Shown here piece by piece: positions 18,930-27,006 of a stretch of 64,000 nt of DNA; the first letter of the stretch is position 1, and every line of letters starts with the position of its first letter. The position numbers and the translations under genes are program-made. The stretch spans positions 1 through 64,000 of the forward strand of contig LWTL01000116.1 in the NCBI GenBank assembly GCA_002101235.1, read 5' to 3'. The notes under the pieces are model-generated. The model was given only the letters and a program-made list of their open reading frames with translations. It was not told the origin of the DNA and did no database searches. The stretch is from Cycloclasticus sp. symbiont of Bathymodiolus heckerae (GTDB lineage Bacteria; Pseudomonadota; Gammaproteobacteria; Methylococcales; Cycloclasticaceae).

Positions 18930-19117
18930 AGAGTTGTGGATCTATTATATGGGAGCTGTTATCGGAGACTGAAATACTGATTTGTGGCATAAAAATTATG
19001 AATGTAGATAAAGGTAGGCTTTAAATATAGGCTGATTTTTTGAAAGCGCAGGCGTACCGACATTGTAAAGCAGTATATTTTAAATAAATTAAACCCATTT
19101 CGCTGTGTAGCAAATTT

Positions 19118-20428
19118 TTATTTGCTAACGGGGTTTTCGATGATGACGACCACTTGATTCCTGCCATTGGCTTTTGCTTGATACGTGCCTGCATCGGCTC
19201 GAGAAAATAAGCTGGCAATATCATCGGTGCTTTCTTCAAGAAACAGGCTGCTAACGCCAATACTAGCGGTGACTACAAGTCCGGCAGGCTTGCTTTGTTC
19301 AATCAGTTTTCTTAGTGCTTCGGCTTTGAGCTGTGCATCGTTGAGGTTGCAATGGGGTAATACAAGTACAAACTCTTCACCGCCAAAGCGGCAAGCAATA
19401 TCTTCGTCTCGACAACTGTTGAGCAGCGTAGAGCCGATACTTTCTAGTACGGTATCGCCGGTTGCATGGCCTTTAGTGTCATTGATTATTTTGAATTTGT
19501 CTAAATCTACAACGAGCATGCTTAATGCATGTTGGTGACGGTGTGCTTCGTTAATTGATTTTGGACCAACTTCCATTAAGAAATGACGGTTAAATAAGCC
19601 GGTTAATTGATCCTTCATGGCTACTTCTTTAAAGTGCTTACGCTGCTTTTCAAGTTCGTCTAGTAATTTTTTGGTGGTCAGCAAGTTGAGCACACGCATT
19701 ATCACTTCTTCTTGAATAATAGGTTTTGCAACATAGTCGTTAGCGCCGTTGCGCAATAGCTCTAGTTTTTGCTGGCTATCTCCCGTTGCAGAAATAGCTA
19801 AGATAGGAATGCTCTTATTGGCTTCGTCGCAGCGAATGGTTTGTACGACATCTAGGCCTGTCAGTGAGCCTTCAAGAAAAATATCGGTGAGCACTAAATC
19901 GTAATCATTTTGTGCGAATGATGTTAAAGCATTGTCGCCGCGAGCAAAGTGAGTTACTTGATGTCCCTGTGCTTCTAAACTTGCGGTTACGAGAGCCGAT
20001 TGAGAAGGGCTGTCTTCTAAATATAAAATTTTTCCCGTTACCTGAGGCTCAAAGACTTTGTTGAATGCCTGTTGGGTGAGAAAAGAAGAAAACTTGGTGA
20101 GAGAGTTTTTATGAAATATCTCATTGGCACCCGCGCGAAGTGCATTTTCTAATGTTGAGTTATCCTCATTCGTGGTAATCATTACGATGGGGATGGTTTG
20201 AGTGTAGCCTTCGATAGCACGAATTTGTTGACAAAGCTCTACGCCAGACATATCACGTAGTTCCATGGCAACGCAAACGAGGTCAAACGTTGAGTACTCA
20301 ACAAGATCTTTAGCCTCTTTACCCGTACGAACGAATAAAGAATTGCACTCGTGCTCCTCTAAAACCTGCTGAATAACCAATTGATAAACATTGGATGGTT
20401 CTACCACAAGGACTTTATAACTTTGCAT
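19118..20428 (-). CDS. PleD-like diguanylate cyclase with two receiver domains
   Basis: A 436-residue response regulator that should make cyclic di-GMP. Receiver 1 (about 5-115) has Ala54 where the phospho-accepting Asp is expected (VCVAMELRDMSG). Receiver 2 (about 132-250) has Asp182 and Lys235 and looks functional. The GGDEF domain (about 270-432) has an active GGEEF motif at 349-353 and an RDED inhibitory site at 340-343, so product inhibition is likely. Receiver 1 probably serves dimerisation, as in PleD. It lies 21 bases after the minus-strand chemoreceptor gene and is likely in the same operon, recalling the diguanylate cyclase HsbD beside hsbRA in Pseudomonas. Confidence 0.9.
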   Translation of the reverse strand: MQSYKVLVVEPSNVYQLVIQQVLEEHECNSLFVRTGKEAKDLVEYSTFDLVCVAMELRDMSGVELCQQIRAIEGYTQTIPIVMITTNEDNSTLENALRAGANEIFHKNSLTKFSSFLTQQAFNKVFEPQVTGKILYLEDSPSQSALVTASLEAQGHQVTHFARGDNALTSFAQNDYDLVLTDIFLEGSLTGLDVVQTIRCDEANKSIPILAISATGDSQQKLELLRNGANDYVAKPIIQEEVIMRVLNLLTTKKLLDELEKQRKHFKEVAMKDQLTGLFNRHFLMEVGPKSINEAHRHQHALSMLVVDLDKFKIINDTKGHATGDTVLESIGSTLLNSCRDEDIACRFGGEEFVLVLPHCNLNDAQLKAEALRKLIEQSKPAGLVVTASIGVSSLFLEESTDDIASLFSRADAGTYQAKANGRNQVVVIIENPVSK

Positions 20429-20449
20429 AGTGGTTAATTACTTAAGAGT

Positions 20450-22318
20450 TTAATCATCGAACTTATAACCGACACGGAAGCCGCCCCAATGTCTACCACC
20501 AACAATAACAGGGGAGGAAACGTCGAACATGAGTTCGCCGGTATCGCGGCGATAAATTTGTAAAATGTACGGCTCCGTATTGCTGCCGCAATTTAGCCCT
20601 ACGCGGTCACTAAATATGCGCTTTGTTCTGTTGCCGACTAAGTCAATTTTAGTGTCGCCAGTAAGTGGTTTTGAAAAGCAAAGATTATGGGTTGGGATAT
20701 AGCCGTTATTATCAATGCCTACTGCGAGTACGAGAAAGTTGTTGTTTTCTAAAACAGCTTCTTGAATTGGTGGGAAAACAGTGTCCGTTAGCGTGTCAAA
20801 TTGACTGCTAACTTTTTGTGGGTCGGTATTTGGGATGGGTTGATATTCACGGTCAAAAACCTGCTCATAGGTTGCTTGCCTTTTTTGCACAGCTAGCTCT
20901 AAGGCTGCGCCGAGCTCTTTTGCGCCTTGCTGTGCTATTTCAGCAGCTTTAACGTGTAAAGGGTGAGAAAGGCCATTAGATGAATCTTTGAGGTGGAAAA
21001 TATGTGCAGTATCAATTAAGAAATTGACCTTCTGGTCCATGTTATTGGTGTTCGCCGCTAGCCGTTCAACCAATTGCGTGTTTTGTTGATTGATAGTGTC
21101 GATATTGGTAATGGCTGTGTTAGCTAAGCCAATGCCTGCGCTTTGTTCTTTTGTTGCTGTGGAAATTTCAGACATTAATTGGTTCGTTTCATCCATGCTT
21201 AGAACAATCTGAACCATTTGTTTTTGCACACTCGTTGCTACTTTTTGCCCGCCGGTGACAATTTCGCCCGATTCGGAAATGAGCTGCTTAATTTCTTTTG
21301 CAGCGTCGGCACTGCGTTGTGCTAAATTTCGAACTTCTGTGGCAACAACAGCAAAGCCTCGGCCGTGTTCGCCAGCCTGAGCGGCCTCAATAGCAGCGTT
21401 AAGCGATAATATATTAGTCTGAAAAGCAATTTCATTAATAACGGTGATAATGCCTTCAATCCGACTTGAGCTTTTCTTAACCGACTTCATGGCATCGACC
21501 ATTTGATCTACATAGCCTTGCCCTTGTTGAACCAATGCATGCGTTGACTTTGCTAAGTCACTGGCGCGCGCTGCGTTGTCGGAATTTGCAATAACGGTAG
21601 ATGAAAGCTCCTCCATGCTGGCGCTGGTTGACTCAAGTTCTGCTGATTGCTGTTGGGTTCGTTCGGATAACTCCATGTTATCAGTAGCAATTTCTGATGA
21701 AGCTTGGCCAATAATTTCACTGAAGTTAATGGTCTGGCTGAGAGCCTCGTTTAGGTTTGAGAAAGTCGTTTCAAGAGGGCCGCTAAACTGCCCAAGTGGG
21801 CTGTCGTGAATGGTCTTAATGTCAGCGTTAAAATTACAGTCAGCGAGAAGTAAAACGTCATCTAATAAGTTGTTTGCGCTTTGCTCAATCAACGAAAGGC
21901 AACCGTTGAAGAGTTCAGCGATGTCAGCGGCTTCATCATTGAGCAAGCTAGTGGTGAAGCGAGCGCTTAGGTCACCACTTGAAATGTCGCGAATCACATC
22001 GACCATTTGTTCTTTAATGCCACTAGAACCGTCTGCTACAGAAATAGAAACGGTATAACCGTTGTTTTCGCCCAGGGGCGAGAAGGTGAAGCAAAGTTGG
22101 TGCTCGGATAGTTGGACGCTAGCAGGAACACTGCCCGCCTCGATAGAGGTAAGGCCTAAATCACTGAGAGATAACGTAGTGAGTACGGTGCCGCCAGAAA
22201 TTGCCTGCAAGGCATGTTGAGCCGCACGGTTAGCGTAAGTAATGGCTAGATTGTTATCCAGCGCTACAATAGCTTGCGGGCAATGATCTAGAATTTTCTG
22301 AAGTGTATTATCGTCCAT
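20450..22318 (-). CDS. soluble chemoreceptor with N-terminal PAS and C-terminal sensory domain
   Basis: A 622-residue methyl-accepting chemotaxis protein with no membrane segment. Residues 5-90 resemble PAS ([25 protein letters not shown]). The signalling hairpin spans about 230-460 with the tip [20 protein letters not shown]. After it, residues about 490-622 form a second globular domain ([37 protein letters not shown]) known at the C-terminus of other cytoplasmic receptors, so sensing may occur at both ends. It lies between the diguanylate cyclase and the HsbR-like gene, and a sigma-28-like promoter precedes it. Confidence 0.9.
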   Translation of the reverse strand: MDDNTLQKILDHCPQAIVALDNNLAITYANRAAQHALQAISGGTVLTTLSLSDLGLTSIEAGSVPASVQLSEHQLCFTFSPLGENNGYTVSISVADGSSGIKEQMVDVIRDISSGDLSARFTTSLLNDEAADIAELFNGCLSLIEQSANNLLDDVLLLADCNFNADIKTIHDSPLGQFSGPLETTFSNLNEALSQTINFSEIIGQASSEIATDNMELSERTQQQSAELESTSASMEELSSTVIANSDNAARASDLAKSTHALVQQGQGYVDQMVDAMKSVKKSSSRIEGIITVINEIAFQTNILSLNAAIEAAQAGEHGRGFAVVATEVRNLAQRSADAAKEIKQLISESGEIVTGGQKVATSVQKQMVQIVLSMDETNQLMSEISTATKEQSAGIGLANTAITNIDTINQQNTQLVERLAANTNNMDQKVNFLIDTAHIFHLKDSSNGLSHPLHVKAAEIAQQGAKELGAALELAVQKRQATYEQVFDREYQPIPNTDPQKVSSQFDTLTDTVFPPIQEAVLENNNFLVLAVGIDNNGYIPTHNLCFSKPLTGDTKIDLVGNRTKRIFSDRVGLNCGSNTEPYILQIYRRDTGELMFDVSSPVIVGGRHWGGFRVGYKFDD

Positions 22319-22356
22319 ATTTTAAATCTCACTAAAACTTCTTGTTGTACAGAGCT

Positions 22357-22383
22357 TTGTCGGCAGGGCTGGCTATTTATTGA
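22357..22383 (-). promoter_or_regulatory. candidate sigma-28 (FliA) promoter for the minus-strand chemoreceptor
   Basis: Read on the minus strand: TCAA at 22383-22380, 15 bases, then GCCGACAA at 22364-22357. This matches TAAA-N15-GCCGATAA at 3 of 4 and 7 of 8 positions. It sits about 40 bases upstream of the receptor ATG, in the gap after the HsbR-like gene. Confidence 0.5.
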
Positions 22384-22386
22384 GGG

Positions 22387-24114
22387 TTATTCGTTTTCCC
22401 ATGTGAAAATAGCCGTTGCTTGCCTGCCGTTATCTGAATACTCAAGCGCATCGCAAATCTGTCTAATAAGCCTTATACCGCGACCACTACATTGTTCGTT
22501 ATCTGTTACTTCAGAATAAACGGTCTTCTCGTCAAAGCCACGGCCAGTATCTTGGATACGAATCGTGAGTTCGCCGCCGTTGCCTTGAGGCCGGTGAGAA
22601 AACATAAGCTTAATATCGCCGTGATCTAAATTCTCAAGCCGCTCCTGTTTTAGCTCAAAGAACTTAGCGAAACCATCTGGGGTTTGTTTGAGCGCCGAAT
22701 CTAGACCGAGTAAACCATGGTCGAGTGAGTTAACAAAAAGCTCAGTTACAATTAAAAAGATAGATTCACGGAAAGGTAATAGCCCCTGTATTTCCATTAA
22801 AGAATTCACCATGGCGGGCACAGGGTTTAAACGTTTTAGCGTGTTGCAATCCATTGTGGATGAGACCTTCCAGCTAGAAGGTTCCATCGAAACGGTTTTT
22901 TTGATTTCCTCGTGAATATCCCATTTGCCGTGATCAAAGTCGCATGTCAGCCTTACGAGCGTGATGTCGTCTTGTTGTCCCTGTTCGCCTTGATGTTTTT
23001 CAAGCGCATTAATAATCTTGTCAAAACTGTTTAAGCTGTCGTCCGTTGTTAGGCAGTTTGTGACGCCTTCAAAATCGAAAGGTTCGCCAGCGGCATTTTC
23101 TGTTTCAATGACGCCATCGGTAAACATAAATAAGCGATGGGAGCTGGTTACTTCAGTGTGGCTTTCGGTGAGATTTAGATCAGCGCTGGGGACAATTCCT
23201 AACGGCAAATTATTTGAAATTAAAGACTCAATTTCACCAGTCTTTTTATTAAAAAGGAAATGGTCGGGGAGTCCGCAAGTAATGCTGTTTAGGTTATGCG
23301 TTTCTCGATCCAGGCAAACCAATGTCGCGGCTAAAAACATATGAGGGGGTAGTAATTTATTGAGTTTGGTGTTGATTTCCTCTGTTATCTCGCGAATACC
23401 AAAACCTTTGGCTGTCATCCCGTAAAAGATTTCTGAAGCAGGGGCGGCGGCAACAGAGGCGGTAATACCGTGCCCAGTGAAGTCACCCAAGAGTACGTTT
23501 AACTTATTAGCGGGTGTGTAAGCGCACAAGAGTAAATCACCGTTAAACATCGCCATGGGTGACAGTTCGGAGCGAACATTAGGCGACTCCATATAGCCGG
23601 CCTTAACAATGTTTTCATACAGCATTGCAGCTGTTTCGTGCTCTTGGTCCTCAATGAGCTTAAAAGCTTCGATTTCCCTTTTTTGCTCTATTTGCTTGCT
23701 ATAAAGCTCCTTTATTCGGAGGAGAGACCGTGTTTTTGCAGATAAAATAGTCGTGTTGAATGGTTTTTTAATGAAGTCATCGCCGCCAACATCAATGCAC
23801 TCATTGAGGTATTGCTCGCTTGAGCCGCCAGTAATAAAAATGATGGGTATAAATTCGTCATCAAGTATTTCGCGAATAATACGTACAGAATTAATGCCGT
23901 CCATAACGGGCATTTCGATATCCATAAAAATGATATCTGGTCGGTGGTCATTAAATTTTGAGATAGCATCTTCACCGTCTTCCGCAGTGGTTACGCTATA
24001 ACCTAGCTCTTCAAGCATGTGACTCAATAAGAGCCGTTGAGGCAAGCTGTCATCGACAACTAGTGCGCTAGACGGGGCAGATCCCGAGGTGTTCGAAGAT
24101 GGGTTTGGAATCAT
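22387..24114 (-). CDS. HsbR-like response regulator: receiver, PP2C phosphatase and anti-sigma kinase domains
   Basis: A 575-residue partner-switch regulator. Residues 17-135 are a receiver with Asp65 (IIFMDIEMPVMDG). About 180-380 is a SpoIIE/PP2C phosphatase with GDFTGHG and FMFTDGVIET. The C-terminus (about 430-575) is a GHKL ATPase (TELFVNSLDHG, IQDTGRGFDE, GRGIRLIRQI). This architecture is that of Pseudomonas HsbR, which phosphorylates and dephosphorylates the STAS protein HsbA and links flagella, biofilm and c-di-GMP. The STAS gene directly upstream (12 bases) is its expected partner. No histidine phosphotransfer protein (HptB) gene is beside it. Confidence 0.85.
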   Translation of the reverse strand: MIPNPSSNTSGSAPSSALVVDDSLPQRLLLSHMLEELGYSVTTAEDGEDAISKFNDHRPDIIFMDIEMPVMDGINSVRIIREILDDEFIPIIFITGGSSEQYLNECIDVGGDDFIKKPFNTTILSAKTRSLLRIKELYSKQIEQKREIEAFKLIEDQEHETAAMLYENIVKAGYMESPNVRSELSPMAMFNGDLLLCAYTPANKLNVLLGDFTGHGITASVAAAPASEIFYGMTAKGFGIREITEEINTKLNKLLPPHMFLAATLVCLDRETHNLNSITCGLPDHFLFNKKTGEIESLISNNLPLGIVPSADLNLTESHTEVTSSHRLFMFTDGVIETENAAGEPFDFEGVTNCLTTDDSLNSFDKIINALEKHQGEQGQQDDITLVRLTCDFDHGKWDIHEEIKKTVSMEPSSWKVSSTMDCNTLKRLNPVPAMVNSLMEIQGLLPFRESIFLIVTELFVNSLDHGLLGLDSALKQTPDGFAKFFELKQERLENLDHGDIKLMFSHRPQGNGGELTIRIQDTGRGFDEKTVYSEVTDNEQCSGRGIRLIRQICDALEYSDNGRQATAIFTWENE

Positions 24115-24126
24115 AATATTTGGTCT

Positions 24127-24429
24127 TTAGGCTAATGTGAATAGTTGCCCAAAGTTAGCAATTTCTAATATTTTCTTCACTTCTGGTTTTGCGTTAATGA
24201 GTGATATGGCGTCTTTGCTATCTCCCATTTGGTTTTTGAGCATTAATAACATGCCCAATGCGGAGCTGTCGACGTAATCAGTTGTACGCATATCAACAAC
24301 AACGCTATTGATATGATTGCTTGATATGGAGTCAATTGCTTCGCGAAAATCTTTATGGGCGGCAAAATCAAAGCGCCCCGAAATATTAATGGTAAGTTTA
24401 GTGCCTGAGATGCTAGAAGAAACGCTCAT
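24127..24429 (-). CDS. STAS-domain anti-anti-sigma factor (HsbA-like)
   Basis: A 100-residue single STAS domain. The phosphorylatable serine is in DYVDSSALGML (Ser55/Ser56). By analogy to HsbA and SpoIIAA its phosphorylation is set by the following kinase/phosphatase gene, and the free form sequesters a partner. It is the first gene of the minus-strand group, preceded by AGGA and divergent from the unknown gene at 24747. Confidence 0.88.
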   Translation of the reverse strand: MSVSSSISGTKLTINISGRFDFAAHKDFREAIDSISSNHINSVVVDMRTTDYVDSSALGMLLMLKNQMGDSKDAISLINAKPEVKKILEIANFGQLFTLA

Positions 24430-24746
24430 AATAAAAATCCTGTATTTTCTGTGACTAAAAAGCTGAACGCTAGGTTCTCTATGTATTGCGACGTAAGAGC
24501 TGTTTCAACGGTGTATTTCATTAAAGATTAGCAGAAAGTTTTTGTTTTACGTGCTTTTAACTAAAATAATTTTGTGACAGTTCTCTGTGGCTAAAAAGAA
24601 GCTTGGGTTGGCCGTGCAATTGTTTTTTTTCACGAAGGGTATGGAGGGTGAGGGGGGGTACGTTACTTCGGCTTAAAATTAAATGATTGAATTTTTTCAA
24701 TGTTTTAATTAATGTTGACTATACTTCTGAAAAGCACGTTGATGGA
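24430..24746. other. 317-base divergent intergenic region
   Basis: It separates the STAS gene from the plus-strand chemosensory genes and should hold promoters for both directions. I see no gene in it. On the plus strand TAAA-N15-GCCGTGCA near 24593-24619 is a weak sigma-28-like match, and TTGGCCGTGCAATTG in the same place only loosely resembles a sigma-54 site. A run of seven G residues lies near 24653. None of these is convincing. Confidence 0.5.
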
Positions 24747-25358
24747 ATGAGTATGTCCAACCCAAACAGTAATTACTTTGTTGCCACGGCAACTATTGCC
24801 GCTAAACTTGATTATGCGACCAAAGTAGCACAGCGCTTGTCGTTAACAGCGAGTAATGCGCGTGCTTTAACATTACGGGCGGGGCAAAGTGCAGCTGGGT
24901 TTAGGCCGCTAACAGATGCTATTCACCGTTTATCAGACATTACTGTTAGCTCATCAAAAAAAATCAATACTATTGCTGCTTTATTGAGCAAAATGTCGGT
25001 GGAAAAATATCGCGCAGACAATGCCATTAAGCATTTTGACGCGGTTTATTTAAACTCGAAAGACAGTGCTTATATAGCCACATTGGATGAAGTTTATAAG
25101 CGTACGAAAGAGCGGCAAAAAAGCTTGATGACGGATTACCAGAAAAAAATCCAGCAATTAACTCAAGAGCTTGAAGCGGTAGAGGGTGAGTTACGGTCAG
25201 CGGCTGTTTTAAAAACCTTATGCCAGGTTGAAGCGTCACAAGCGGGTGCTTTGTATCAGGATGCGCTGAATAATGTGGCGGAAAACGTTGAAAGCATCGC
25301 ATCAAAAATCAAAAAACAAATTGTATTTTCGCGGCGTCAAGTCGCTACATTACTGTAG
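24747..25358 (+). CDS. unknown helical protein upstream of the ODP-like gene
   Basis: About 203 residues from the ATG at 24747 (or 201 from 24753); an in-frame TTG 60 bases upstream has no ribosome-binding site. I do not recognise the family. The sequence is almost entirely helical with no signal peptide or membrane segment. The N-terminal half is rich in Ala/Ser/Thr (AKVAQRLSLTASNARALTLRAGQ-like spacing), and the middle has a charged coiled coil (KERQKSLMTDYQKKIQQLTQ, then ELEAVEGELRSA). It ends nine bases before the ODP-like gene, so the two form a pair. A role as structural or adaptor partner of the chemosensory array is a guess from location. Confidence 0.7.
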   Translation: MSMSNPNSNYFVATATIAAKLDYATKVAQRLSLTASNARALTLRAGQSAAGFRPLTDAIHRLSDITVSSSKKINTIAALLSKMSVEKYRADNAIKHFDAVYLNSKDSAYIATLDEVYKRTKERQKSLMTDYQKKIQQLTQELEAVEGELRSAAVLKTLCQVEASQAGALYQDALNNVAENVESIASKIKKQIVFSRRQVATLL

Positions 25359-25367
25359 GAATCAGAA

Positions 25368-26108
25368 GTGAAAGCACAAAAGCTATATGAGAGTAAGGAC
25401 CATGCGTGGATTGTTTTTGGGCGTGATGTTGATAAGCCTGATGCGATTATTGATACCAATCAATATATGGTGGTGAGCAAAGACAATGCTTTGTTGATGG
25501 ACCCAGGCGGCATTGAATTATTTTCGGCGATGCTGTCGGCGGTCATTAAAGAAGTGCCTGCGAATAAGATTACACACTTATTCGCTTCACACCAAGACCC
25601 AGATATTATTTCTTCGCTAGGGCTTTGGGATTTGGCGCTAACAGAATCAACGCTTCATTCCCCGTGGTTGTGGGAAGGTTTTATTCGCCACTTTGGGATG
25701 CAAAATATCAAATACGACGGCATACCGGATGAAGGAAGCAGATTGAAGTTAGACGATGTAAGTTTGGAGTTTATTCCTGCGCATTACTTGCATTCGTCAG
25801 GTAATTTTAATGTGTACGACCCTAAGGCGAAAATCTTAATGTCGGGCGATATCGGGGCTGCATTAGAAGAGGCTGATGCGCCGATGTTTGTGGAAGATTT
25901 TGATGGACACGTGCAAAAAATGAAAATGTTCCATCAGCGATGGATGCCATCTAATAAAGCAAAGAATGATTGGGTGCGGCGTGTGCGTGCATTAGATATA
26001 GAAATGATGTGTCCACAGCATGGCCGTATTTTCAAAGGCGATGATGTGAAGAGATTTCTGGATTGGTTTGAAGCATTAGAAGTTGGTTTAACCATGGATA
26101 AGCACTAA
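25368..26108 (+). CDS. ODP-type metallo-beta-lactamase-fold protein, probable di-iron oxygen sensor
   Basis: A 246-residue MBL-fold protein with GTG start. It lacks the usual HxHxDH; the corresponding segment is SHQDPD with His75, Asp77 and Asp79. Other likely metal ligands are His142 (LHSSGNFNVYDP), Asp161 (MSGDIGAAL) and His218 (CPQHGRIF). This resembles the stand-alone flavodiiron-like ODP proteins. An ODP in Treponema denticola was shown to bind di-iron and oxygen and to act in chemotaxis with CheA. Here it lies directly before the cheA operon, supporting an oxygen- or redox-sensing role. No flavodoxin domain is attached, so reductase activity is unlikely. Confidence 0.82.
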   Translation: MKAQKLYESKDHAWIVFGRDVDKPDAIIDTNQYMVVSKDNALLMDPGGIELFSAMLSAVIKEVPANKITHLFASHQDPDIISSLGLWDLALTESTLHSPWLWEGFIRHFGMQNIKYDGIPDEGSRLKLDDVSLEFIPAHYLHSSGNFNVYDPKAKILMSGDIGAALEEADAPMFVEDFDGHVQKMKMFHQRWMPSNKAKNDWVRRVRALDIEMMCPQHGRIFKGDDVKRFLDWFEALEVGLTMDKH

Positions 26109-26133
26109 TATGCATTTTTTGGCTTAGTTGGGG

Positions 26134-26160
26134 TAAAGTTTTTTTGATTTAGGGCGATAG
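26134..26160 (+). promoter_or_regulatory. sigma-28 (FliA) promoter of the chemosensory operon
   Basis: TAAAGTTT at 26134-26141, 11 bases, then GGCGATAG at 26153-26160. The -35 matches the E. coli consensus TAAAGTTT completely and the -10 matches GCCGATAA at six of eight positions, with exact spacing. It lies about 155 bases before the STAS gene, in a gap with no other gene. Confidence 0.65.
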
Positions 26161-26316
26161 GTAAGAGGAAGGCGCTTTATTGTCCAAAAAAACAAATATT
26201 TTTAAAATACCTGCTAGTGTTAATAGTGGAAGAAAGAGGCGGTACAAATAGAGAACTTCTTATACTCTAAAAGCTGCCTAGAGAAAATTTAACGTATCAT
26301 CATGGTGTCGTAAATT

Positions 26317-26580
26317 ATGGATATAAAACTTCAAAACCAGTTGGGTATACAGGTGGTTAGTGACTTGAAAGCAGAGTTAGAGTCTGCCGTGGCCGCTGGA
26401 GATAGTGTGGTGTTGGACGCATCGGAAGTGGAAAGCGTAGATACAGCAGGGTTGCAATTATTAGTTGCTTTTGTGCAGCATGCGGCGTTGAAAAAGTGTG
26501 AATTTGAGTGGCGCGCGCCAAGCGACGCGTTTCTTGAAATAGCGAAATTAATGGGACTGTCTGACGCGTTACAAGTGTAA
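26317..26580 (+). CDS. STAS-domain protein of the chemosensory operon
   Basis: An 87-residue STAS domain, first gene of the operon. The conserved loop reads VESVDTAGLQLL, so the usual phospho-accepting Ser is Thr43 here. Small STAS proteins open several chemosensory operons, where their role is not settled. It may exchange with the HsbR-like kinase encoded 2 kb away or be an array component. The start is ATG 26317; no strong ribosome-binding site is visible (TCGTAAATT). cheY follows after 59 bases. Confidence 0.85.
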   Translation: MDIKLQNQLGIQVVSDLKAELESAVAAGDSVVLDASEVESVDTAGLQLLVAFVQHAALKKCEFEWRAPSDAFLEIAKLMGLSDALQV

Positions 26581-26639
26581 GTGTTGATGGGTTTATATAG
26601 ATAAATGAACAAAAATTTTAAAGTGAAAGGGGATAGTGT

Positions 26640-27002
26640 ATGGCTCGAATACTTGTAGTGGATGACTCCGCTTCAATGCGCCAAATGGTAACGTTTACCT
26701 TGAAAGGCGATGGGCATGAAGTAGTTGAAGCAGAAGACGGGGTGGTGGCGCTGGCATGTGCTAAAGCGGATAGTTTTCAAGCGGTTATTACGGACGTTAA
26801 CATGCCGAATATGGATGGTATTACGTTAACAAGAGAGCTACGTGCGCTGCCTAATTATCGTTTCATTCCTATTTTAACGCTAACGACAGAAGCATCGACA
26901 GAGAAAAAGATGGCAGGTAAAGCGGCGGGTGCGACGGGCTGGTTGGTGAAGCCATTTAATCCAGATCAGCTTCTTGCGACTGTAAAAAAAGTATTGGGGT
27001 AA
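26640..27002 (+). CDS. cheY: CheY response regulator
   Basis: Single receiver domain of 120 residues that carries phosphate from CheA to its target. The acidic pocket VVDDS (Asp8, Asp9), phospho-acceptor Asp52 (TDVNMPNMDG), switch Thr in LTLTTE near residue 83 and Lys in VKPFNP near 103 are all present. AAAGGGG lies nine bases before the ATG. It precedes cheA by four bases. Confidence 0.95.
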   Translation: MARILVVDDSASMRQMVTFTLKGDGHEVVEAEDGVVALACAKADSFQAVITDVNMPNMDGITLTRELRALPNYRFIPILTLTTEASTEKKMAGKAAGATGWLVKPFNPDQLLATVKKVLG

Positions 27003-27006
27003 GGTT

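Noticed and set aside
24593-24635. Sigma-54-like or sigma-28-like promoter in the 317-base divergent gap
   Set aside because: TTGGCC...TTGT lacks the GC of the -12 element, and GCCGTGCA matches only five of eight sigma-28 positions. Too weak to call.
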